Source of the DNA: Terriglobales bacterium
GTDB lineage: Bacteria > Acidobacteriota > Terriglobia > Terriglobales > Acidobacteriaceae
DNA length: 11,938 nt
Assembly (NCBI GenBank): GCA_019241735.1
Contig: JAFAWN010000388.1
Location: 1 to 11,938 of the forward strand
Direction of reading: 5' to 3'
The translations under genes were made by a program, and so were the position numbers. Of this stretch, positions 6,660 through 11,938 are shown piece after piece. Positions within the stretch are counted from its first letter, which is position 1; every line of letters begins with the position of its first letter. The notes under the pieces were generated by a model, which saw only the letters and a program-made list of their open reading frames with translations, had not been told where the DNA came from and did no database searches.

Positions 6660-7808
6660 ATGAATTTATTGGTTCTATCACATTTGCGCTGGAATTTTGT
6701 TTTTCAGCGCCCGCAGCATTTGATGACCCGGTGCGCGCGGAAGCATAATGTGTTTTTTTGGGAGGAGCCGGTCTTCGATGTAGAAACGCCTTCCCTCGAA
6801 GTGCGTCTAGTGCAATATCAGCTGCGCGTAGTGGTGCCGCACCTTCCCGCAGGCATGGCTGAAGCGCAAATATGGAAAGCCCAGGAATCCCTGTTACAAA
6901 CCCTGTTAAGCCAGTACCGCATGGAAGACTACGGTCTCTGGTATTACACGCCGATGGGAATTCAGTTCACGCGGCGGCTGCATCCGCGAGTCGTTATATA
7001 CGACTGCATGGATGAACTTTCTGCATTTAGAGGAGCGCCGCCGGGGTTGCGTGCGGCTGAATCAGAGTTATTTTCCAAAGCCCAGCTGGTTTTTACCGGC
7101 GGCCGCAGCCTTTACGAACGCAAAAGATGGCAACATCAGTCCGTACACTGCTTCCCCAGCAGCATTGACCGCGAGTTTTTTAAGATCGCGCGCAGACCTC
7201 AACCAGACGCCGAAGATCAGGCCGCCATCCCGCACCCGCGCCTGGGATACTGCGGAGTTATTGATGAACGTATGGACACGGAACTGCTCGCCGCAGTAGC
7301 GGAGGCGCGCCCCGAATGGCAGATTGTCATGGCGGGGCCCATTGTGAAAATCAGTCCCTCCGAGTTGCCGCAGCGCCCGAATATCCACTATCTCGGCGCC
7401 AAGGAATATCGCGATCTTCCCCGCTATCTCGGAGGATGGGATGTTGGGATTTTGCCGTTCGCGCGAAATGAATCGACCCGCTTTATAAGCCCCACAAAAA
7501 CACCTGAATACCTTGCAGCCGGATTGCCAGTGGTTTCAACGCCGATCGCAGACGTTATCGATCCTTATCAGAAGGCAGATCTGGTAGAAATTGCTGCCAC
7601 GCCGGAAGAATTCGTAGTCGCTGCAGAACGTGCCATTGCCTCCCGAAACTGCACCAAACGCTTGGCCCAAGTTGACCAGTTTCTCAGTCACATATCATGG
7701 GACCTAACCTGGCAGCGTATGAGCTCACTGATTGACGAGGCGTATCGCAGGAAGACGCTGAGACCGGTGGCGCAGCCGGCAACCAACACTGCGGCAGCCG
7801 CTGATTAA
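6660..7808 (+). CDS. GT-B fold glycosyltransferase, family 1/TuaH-like
   Basis: This 382-residue cytoplasmic enzyme probably transfers a sugar from a nucleotide donor to a surface glycan or lipid precursor. The N-terminus MNLLVLSHLRWNFVFQRPQH has the R-W-x-x-x-x-Q-R-P-Q-H signature common in a GT-B subgroup often found beside UDP-galactopyranose mutase genes. The acceptor half includes VVIYDCMDE (111-119) and the interdomain F-T-G-G-R-S-L segment (145-151). The donor half starts at ~195 (LGYCGVIDERMD) and carries S-P-T-K-T-P-E-Y-L-A-A-G-L-P-V-V-S-T (277-294), where E283 is the conserved donor-binding glutamate. There is no signal peptide or membrane helix. The ATG at 6660 is the first start after an in-frame TGA at 6636. 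It lacks a visible Shine-Dalgarno sequence and is preceded by a structured leader. The low-complexity tail after ~366 (Ala, Pro, Thr) is probably disordered. The stop is only 19 bases from the end of the convergent GH1-RmlD gene. Donor and acceptor are unknown. Confidence 0.88.
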   Translation: MNLLVLSHLRWNFVFQRPQHLMTRCARKHNVFFWEEPVFDVETPSLEVRLVQYQLRVVVPHLPAGMAEAQIWKAQESLLQTLLSQYRMEDYGLWYYTPMGIQFTRRLHPRVVIYDCMDELSAFRGAPPGLRAAESELFSKAQLVFTGGRSLYERKRWQHQSVHCFPSSIDREFFKIARRPQPDAEDQAAIPHPRLGYCGVIDERMDTELLAAVAEARPEWQIVMAGPIVKISPSELPQRPNIHYLGAKEYRDLPRYLGGWDVGILPFARNESTRFISPTKTPEYLAAGLPVVSTPIADVIDPYQKADLVEIAATPEEFVVAAERAIASRNCTKRLAQVDQFLSHISWDLTWQRMSSLIDEAYRRKTLRPVAQPATNTAAAAD

Positions 7809-7827
7809 CCTCCCTGCACTGTCCATC

Positions 7828-10074
7828 TCAAGCCGCTACTAGATTTTGTTCCCGGCTGAAAATAAATTCATGAGCGAAGCGATGCAGGGCATCGTCCAAT
7901 GACGGTAGCAGCAGGGCTTTCTCGCTGCTCAGCGCACTGTATGAAGGACGCTTCGCCCGAAGTTTGAGGCCGACTAGCGGACAAGGGCTCAACGAGTGCG
8001 TAGAAACTCGCGCAACTTGAGCGGCTTTTTCCGCCAGACCAGACCAGGTTACTGCTCCCACGTTCGCGAGATGCCAAATGCCCTTTTCTCTATCCACCAA
8101 TAGGTCTAGACACGCGTGTACTAAGTCGGGAACGTAGGTGGGCGAAACCGTGATATCGCTGGCTGCGAAAAATTGACGCCTGGCTTCTAGCTCGCGCAAC
8201 GCGATGGCTACGAAATTGTGACTATCCCACGGCCCGAAGAAAGCGCTGGTGCGGACTACAAGCGCGTCCTCCATCACCTGAAACACACGCTGTTCGGCTT
8301 GCGCTTTGCTCATCCCGTAACAGTTCACCGGATTTGGAATGTCGGGCTCGAGATACGGGCGCGACCCCTCCCAGGGTCCGCCAAAAACCAGGTCGCTCGA
8401 GAACGTCAGCAGTTGGATATTTCGCCGATCGCATTCGGTGGCAAGGATAAAGGGGCCTTCCGAGTTCTCGCGGAAACAAGCCGACGGATGCACCTCGGCA
8501 TCATCAACACTCACATACCCCGCAGCATTGATTACCGCCCACGGCCGGAAAGTATCAAGGATTTCTTGAACGCACTTCGGCTCAGCAATGTCGAGTTCGG
8601 AACGGGAGAGAGCGCGATAAGGGATTCCGCGATATTGGCAAATGCGGGCAAATGCCCGGCCCAGAGTCCCGTCTCCGCCCGCAATTACCACAGGCCGCGC
8701 AAAAGGAAAATAGCCGCGTCCAAAATCATCAGCACATCCGGGTTGGCGCTCAGTGGCTTCGCCCCTGTCGTTGATGGAGATACCATAAGCCAGCCGCTGC
8801 CGCCGCTTCCACCATCCGGACACCTGTAGCACGGGATGTTCGGCTTCTTGCCCGGCAGAAAGCATTCTTATCATTCCCGCGAGTGCAGTGGGTCGAGGAC
8901 GGGAAAAACGCACATCGTAAACGCCGGGTTCGTAGTGACCGTCTTTGCGGGTGACAAGGTTGCTCCAGTCAAATGCTCCTAGAAGAGACCACGCAGTGAC
9001 CGCTAAAATCTGGGCGCCGTCATCGCGGCATTGTTCCGCCGCCCGCCATACTTCCAGGAACCACCGCAACTGTTCTTCGCGAGTGCAACCGTTGTGGCAT
9101 TCGGTTACTGCGATTGGGATCCGGTAACGGTCCCACGCCTCCATTAATAAGGCGCGCGGGCCTGCGGGGCCGTCCTCAAGAACTCGCGCAGCCAACACAT
9201 CCGCATAGCTGTGCCGCCCGTTTCCTCCATGGGTATTCTCAGGATAGCGGCGAAGATGCTCATCCAAATAACGCTCGCCGCTCAAATAATGGTTTATCCC
9301 TATAACGTCAGGGGGACACGGATTGTCCAGAAACCATTCCAGTTCTGACTGCTGAATACCGGCCCAGACAAAATGCTGCCACATGCGATGATGGCGATCA
9401 ACGGTTCCGCATAGAACATCGTAGGTAAACCATCGCCGTTCGTTTTCGAAGTCTGCCTGATAAGCCAGCATCGGCGTGCTGAAAGCTTTCCCGACGTCTT
9501 CGGTTTGAATCAATCGTGCCGAGGGATTCACATTTCGAATCGCGCGCATGCATAGGACGATGGCCCGGCATTGATGGAGAAGAGCGCGAGCGAAGGACAA
9601 ATCGTCCCGCCGGTGTGGATACCAATGCCCATATAACGCGCTGAATCGCGCCGTTGTCAGCGGCTCATTGACCGGCGTGTAGTCCTGCACCCAGGGATAG
9701 CGGCCAGCCACCGCGGCGGCGTACGCGGATAATTTCTGCGGGAATTCAGGGTCGAGCAAATCCGTTGACCTTGGGCCGCTGCCGTGATGCAGCAACCCCA
9801 CTATGGGGGGAATGTCGAGCCCCTTGAGTCGCTGCAGCGATGCATCCGCCCAGCGCCAGTCAGCATTCTCCAATCCGTCGGGAGCGGTGTGCTCCCAAAG
9901 AAGCGGATGTCTTAAAGCAGTGATGCCTAACGTCGCGAACTCTTCAAAGTCAGACAGCCGGCGAGTATGGCCGCTGCGTTCGAGTTGCTCAATATATATG
10001 TCATTGACTCGATTGATGGTGCATTCAACCCCGCCCCATAATTGCAGACGGGAGCGCCCTGCTACTTGCTGCAT
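7828..10074 (-). CDS. GH1-like glycosidase fused to RmlD-like sugar-nucleotide reductase
   Basis: This is a two-domain protein of 748 residues from the ATG at 10074, or 750 from a TTG at 10080; positions below use the 750-residue count. Residues ~14-410 resemble glycoside hydrolase family 1: the T-P-V-N-E-P motif gives acid/base E139, and A-V-T-E-C-H gives nucleophile E327, with N-H-Y at 263-265 and an A-W-S-L-L-G segment at 363-368. Residues ~462-740 resemble dTDP-4-dehydrorhamnose reductase, an extended SDR: glycine motif GGDGTLG (468-474), INAAGYVSVDDAE (517-529), S561-S562-D563, and the catalytic pair Y588...K592 in YGMSK. Both active sites look intact. There is no signal peptide, so the glycosidase half should act in the cytoplasm, or has been adapted to another sugar-handling role. 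I prefer ATG 10074 because AGGAG at 10085-10089 lies ten bases upstream; it would be only four bases from the TTG. The gene follows galK on the same strand and converges with a glycosyltransferase gene, suggesting surface-glycan sugar metabolism. Substrates are unknown. Confidence 0.88.
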   Translation of the reverse strand: MQQVAGRSRLQLWGGVECTINRVNDIYIEQLERSGHTRRLSDFEEFATLGITALRHPLLWEHTAPDGLENADWRWADASLQRLKGLDIPPIVGLLHHGSGPRSTDLLDPEFPQKLSAYAAAVAGRYPWVQDYTPVNEPLTTARFSALYGHWYPHRRDDLSFARALLHQCRAIVLCMRAIRNVNPSARLIQTEDVGKAFSTPMLAYQADFENERRWFTYDVLCGTVDRHHRMWQHFVWAGIQQSELEWFLDNPCPPDVIGINHYLSGERYLDEHLRRYPENTHGGNGRHSYADVLAARVLEDGPAGPRALLMEAWDRYRIPIAVTECHNGCTREEQLRWFLEVWRAAEQCRDDGAQILAVTAWSLLGAFDWSNLVTRKDGHYEPGVYDVRFSRPRPTALAGMIRMLSAGQEAEHPVLQVSGWWKRRQRLAYGISINDRGEATERQPGCADDFGRGYFPFARPVVIAGGDGTLGRAFARICQYRGIPYRALSRSELDIAEPKCVQEILDTFRPWAVINAAGYVSVDDAEVHPSACFRENSEGPFILATECDRRNIQLLTFSSDLVFGGPWEGSRPYLEPDIPNPVNCYGMSKAQAEQRVFQVMEDALVVRTSAFFGPWDSHNFVAIALRELEARRQFFAASDITVSPTYVPDLVHACLDLLVDREKGIWHLANVGAVTWSGLAEKAAQVARVSTHSLSPCPLVGLKLRAKRPSYSALSSEKALLLPSLDDALHRFAHEFIFSREQNLVAA

Positions 10075-10084
10075 GACCAATTTG

Positions 10085-10089
10085 CTCCT
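10085..10089 (-). promoter_or_regulatory. Shine-Dalgarno site of the GH1-RmlD gene
   Basis: On the minus strand this reads AGGAG, ten bases before ATG 10074 and four before TTG 10080. The spacing favours the ATG as the start codon. It is the clearest ribosome binding site on the minus strand of this window. Confidence 0.6.
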
Positions 10090-10095
10090 AAAGTT

Positions 10096-10260
10096 TCAAA
10101 ACGCCCACAAACGTGCCGCAAAGAGATTTACATTCAAATCTTTGATGCGCGTGAAGGGAAGCAGGTACCGGCTAAAAGTGGCCATGAAAGTGCTGTCCGG
10201 GGCGGTTTCCGCAGGGCAGGCCCGTGGGAACTGACGGTTGATTCCACCAATAGACTGCAT
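10096..10260 (-). CDS. Possible small ORF (54 aa) between galK and the GH1-RmlD gene
   Basis: An ATG at 10258-10260 opens a 54-codon frame ending in TGA at 10096-10098, filling most of the 209-base gap. The predicted peptide starts MQSIGGINRQFP and ends FAARLWAF; the second half is hydrophobic and basic, with an internal Met at residue 26. I recognise no family. There is no Shine-Dalgarno sequence before either Met. The frame is the same one galK uses, so it continues open after the galK TAG stop (10285-10287). The TGA lies only 6 bases before the AGGAG of the next gene, a position that would permit translational coupling. A non-coding spacer is at least as likely. Confidence 0.2.
   Translation of the reverse strand: MQSIGGINRQFPRACPAETAPDSTFMATFSRYLLPFTRIKDLNVNLFAARLWAF
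10124..10141. promoter_or_regulatory. Inverted repeat upstream of the GH1-RmlD gene
   Basis: AGATTT (10124-10129) and AAATCT (10136-10141) are perfect 6-base arms around a 6-base spacer, an 18-base site about 50 bases upstream of the GH1-RmlD start. It overlaps a poor promoter-like pair on the minus strand (TTCACG, 17 bases, TGTAAA). It may be an operator for an internal promoter, but it also falls in the possible small ORF. Confidence 0.25.
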
Positions 10261-10284
10261 GACGGATGCAACTAAGTGACCAAG

Positions 10285-11493
10285 CTATGTGAGAATTCCT
10301 GCGCCTTCAGCGGCGGAAGTTACATAAATTTCGGGATCGATGCTTGTCGCAGATTTATACTCCCGCGACATTCGTGACTTAAATTCCGCGACTGAATCCC
10401 GGGAAACGATGCTGATGGTACACCCGCCAAACCCGCCTCCGGTCATCCGGCTTCCCCATGTTCCGGGGGTTTCTGAAGCGAGATGAACCATAATATCCAA
10501 TTCCTGACAGCTGACCTCGTAATCGTCTTTCAAGCTGGTGTGGGATTCATACATAAGTTTTCCGAGCGTCGCCAGATCCCCGGCCTTCAGAGCATTGGCC
10601 GCACGCAGCACACGCGCATTTTCAGTGACCACGTGCCTGCACCTGCGAAAAAGAACATCCGGGAGACTGTCGCCGTGTTGGGTGAGCAAGCTTTCACTAA
10701 CGTCACGCAATGCAGTCACGCCATCGCGACGCGCGGCAAAATATCGCACACCTTCCTCACACTGCGCACGGCGCTTGTTGTACTCGCCGCTACTCAGGGA
10801 ATGCCGGACCATCGTGTTGCAAATCACAACGCACACGCTGTTTGGGAGAGGAACATACTCAAGTTCCAGCGACCTGCAATCGAGCAACATGGCGTGGCCA
10901 GCGCGTCCGAAAATCGAGGAAAACTGGTCCATGATGCCGCATCGCGCTCCAACGAATTCATTTTCAGCCCGCTGACACAACCTGGCCATCTCCACCCCAT
11001 TCATGCTCTGCCCGGATAACTCCATTAGTCCCTTGCTGACGGATACCTCCAGCGCGGCGGATGAGCTCAATCCCGCGCCCATCGGAACGCGCCCATCGAT
11101 TACCAGGTTTGCTCCGCGAACAGACGTCCCGCCCTTCCGCAGTTGCAGCTCGACACCTCGTATGTAGTCGGTCCAGTCGTGCCGGGGATGGGGGTCGCTC
11201 TCAGCGAGATCCAATTCCGCGTCTTCCGTTTGCTGCACCGAGTACACGCGCAGCTTGCTTCCATCATCTTTCGCGCACGCGATTCTGACGTCGAAATCAA
11301 TGGCCGCCGGAAGAACGTATCCCTCGTTATAGTCGGTGTGTTCGCCGATAAGATTCACACGCCCGGGGGCACGGAAAAAAGAAGGCTCTCCGGCAAAATG
11401 CCTGGAGAATTCCGCCTTAAGGCTGCGAACAACGGCATTAGTATTCAATGGATCACAATTCGAGGCGAAATTGAGGTTGGAACTGTGGAGCAT
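10285..11493 (-). CDS. galK: Galactokinase
   Basis: This GHMP-family kinase phosphorylates alpha-D-galactose at C1 with ATP, the entry step of the Leloir pathway, in the cytoplasm. In the 402-residue form, the galactokinase signature GRVNLIGEHTDY is at 44-55, the ATP-binding GHMP motif VPMGAGLSSSAALEV at 126-140, the catalytic aspartate D189 in CGIMDQFSS, and the third motif TGGGFGG at 351-357. All key residues are present and the length is normal. The ATG at 11493 lies 41 bases inside the upstream gene and has no Shine-Dalgarno sequence. A TTG at 11446-11448, four bases after the upstream TGA, would give a 387-residue protein whose signature position (29) is close to that of E. coli GalK (about 27), so it is a credible alternative start. 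The overlap with the upstream glycoside hydrolase-like gene points to one transcript. No galT or galE is visible in the window. Confidence 0.95.
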   Translation of the reverse strand: MLHSSNLNFASNCDPLNTNAVVRSLKAEFSRHFAGEPSFFRAPGRVNLIGEHTDYNEGYVLPAAIDFDVRIACAKDDGSKLRVYSVQQTEDAELDLAESDPHPRHDWTDYIRGVELQLRKGGTSVRGANLVIDGRVPMGAGLSSSAALEVSVSKGLMELSGQSMNGVEMARLCQRAENEFVGARCGIMDQFSSIFGRAGHAMLLDCRSLELEYVPLPNSVCVVICNTMVRHSLSSGEYNKRRAQCEEGVRYFAARRDGVTALRDVSESLLTQHGDSLPDVLFRRCRHVVTENARVLRAANALKAGDLATLGKLMYESHTSLKDDYEVSCQELDIMVHLASETPGTWGSRMTGGGFGGCTISIVSRDSVAEFKSRMSREYKSATSIDPEIYVTSAAEGAGILT

Positions 11494-11938
11494 TTATATA
11501 TCGAATCAAAGTATCGAGCAGAGTTGTGCTGTATGCATCGCTACCGTACTTGCTGAGGCGGAAAGTCGTGACCAGTAATTTGCCGTTTCCGGCCAGCATC
11601 TGGGCGGCGAGCGCGCAATTGTTGTTCAGCCACCCAAATGTTATCCCGGATAGTACATCCTGCATGGCACTTGGGGGAATCCCCTGAATTACATACTCCG
11701 GGGCCACGTTTGCCGATTCGAATCCAAGAATTGTGGTGAATGCCAGACGGTTGAAAGGTTCGGCATCGGGACGAATCCAGTTAAAGTTCGAAAACCAGCG
11801 GCCGTCGAGCTCAGTGCCTTCGCGAGGACGGATCATCACCGGACAGCCGGGCGGTAACGTCTCCGCAGAGTCCGCGAGTAACAGGGCGTTGCCACCATCG
11901 TGCAGATGCCTCGCTACCGACTCATCATAGCGCGGTGC
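11453..11938 (-). CDS. Glycoside hydrolase family 2-like protein, C-terminal end (truncated by window)
   Basis: The minus-strand frame is open from the right edge of the window to a TGA at 11453-11455, giving 161 residues of a longer protein. GTG and ATG codons at 11839 and 11836 are internal, because the frame continues through ESVARHLHDGGNALLLADSA upstream of them. That segment, then a Trp-rich stretch (R-W-F-S-N-F-N-W), and a late K-L-L-V-T-T-F-R-L followed by T-L-L-D-T-L-I-R-Y, resemble the C-terminal accessory region of large GH2 proteins (beta-galactosidase or beta-mannosidase-like). The catalytic domains lie outside the window, so activity cannot be confirmed. The 41-base overlap with galK supports co-transcription, and a beta-galactosidase would make sense as the source of galactose for galK. 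Confidence in 'coding, partial' is high; confidence in the family is moderate. Confidence 0.65.
   Translation of the reverse strand, partial: APRYDESVARHLHDGGNALLLADSAETLPPGCPVMIRPREGTELDGRWFSNFNWIRPDAEPFNRLAFTTILGFESANVAPEYVIQGIPPSAMQDVLSGITFGWLNNNCALAAQMLAGNGKLLVTTFRLSKYGSDAYSTTLLDTLIRYINAPQFQPQFRLEL

Noticed and set aside
6518..6748. 76-codon plus-strand ORF overlapping the start of the glycosyltransferase gene
   Set aside because: It overlaps the conserved N-terminus of the glycosyltransferase by 89 bases in another frame, runs through the two leader hairpins, has no Shine-Dalgarno sequence and resembles no family.
7809..7827. Possible terminator between convergent glycosyltransferase and GH1-RmlD genes
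   Set aside because: Only 19 bases, with no inverted repeat and no T-run; termination must rely on something not visible here.
8218..8829. 203-codon plus-strand ORF
   Set aside because: Antisense to the RmlD-like domain and its linker, where minus-strand motifs are intact; typical shadow frame.
10256..10270. TGCAT-GACGG-ATGCA hairpin 14 bases after the galK stop
   Set aside because: The 5-bp AT-containing stem has no T-run after it on the minus strand, so it cannot be supported as a terminator.
10483..11019. 178-codon plus-strand ORF
   Set aside because: Antisense to galK, whose motifs account for the region; no supporting start signals.
1..11938. Defence system, CRISPR array, transposon or prophage
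   Set aside because: No regularly spaced repeats, transposase, integrase, tRNA-like attachment site or recognisable defence gene was found; the genes present are receptor, redox and sugar metabolism genes.

Overview
The window looks like chromosomal DNA of an Acidobacteriota member, probably of the Terriglobia type. The main evidence is a 1304-residue TonB-dependent receptor. It has an N-terminal carboxypeptidase-regulatory-like domain and a terminal aromatic residue (Oar-like architecture, strongly expanded in that phylum), and it follows a gene with a TonB C-terminal domain. This is a lineage inference from protein style, not from a marker gene. I see no tRNA, rRNA, insertion sequence, phage gene or CRISPR array.

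Left part (1-4649, + strand): the 3' end of a TonB-type energy transducer gene, a 214-base gap with a hairpin and a weak promoter candidate, then the complete receptor gene. Together they suggest an outer-membrane uptake or adhesion function with its own energy coupling; the ligand cannot be read from sequence.

Middle (4684-7808): a minus-strand gene for an FAD-dependent oxidoreductase with a C-terminal bc1-type Rieske [2Fe-2S] domain, convergent with the receptor gene. It is divergent from a plus-strand GT-B glycosyltransferase gene. The two share a 404-base intergenic region that is rich in structure: a 27-base-spaced direct repeat, a 13-base perfect palindrome directly upstream of a sigma70-like promoter, a 28-base near-perfect dyad and a second hairpin just before the glycosyltransferase start. 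This is the most unusual non-coding part of the window.

Right part (7828-11938, - strand): read in transcription order, the 3' end of a gene resembling the C-terminal part of glycoside hydrolase family 2 proteins, a galactokinase gene (galK) overlapping it by 41 bases, a 209-base gap that may hold a small ORF, and a gene fusing a GH1-like glycosidase domain to an RmlD-like sugar-nucleotide reductase domain. With the convergent glycosyltransferase, this suggests a locus that releases galactose-type sugars, phosphorylates galactose, and modifies or transfers activated sugars to a surface glycan. The pathway link is inferred from neighbourhood; the galK assignment is firm.

The strongest leads are the GH1-RmlD fusion, the structured divergent regulatory region with its probable RNA leader, and the FAD-Rieske fusion protein of unknown substrate.
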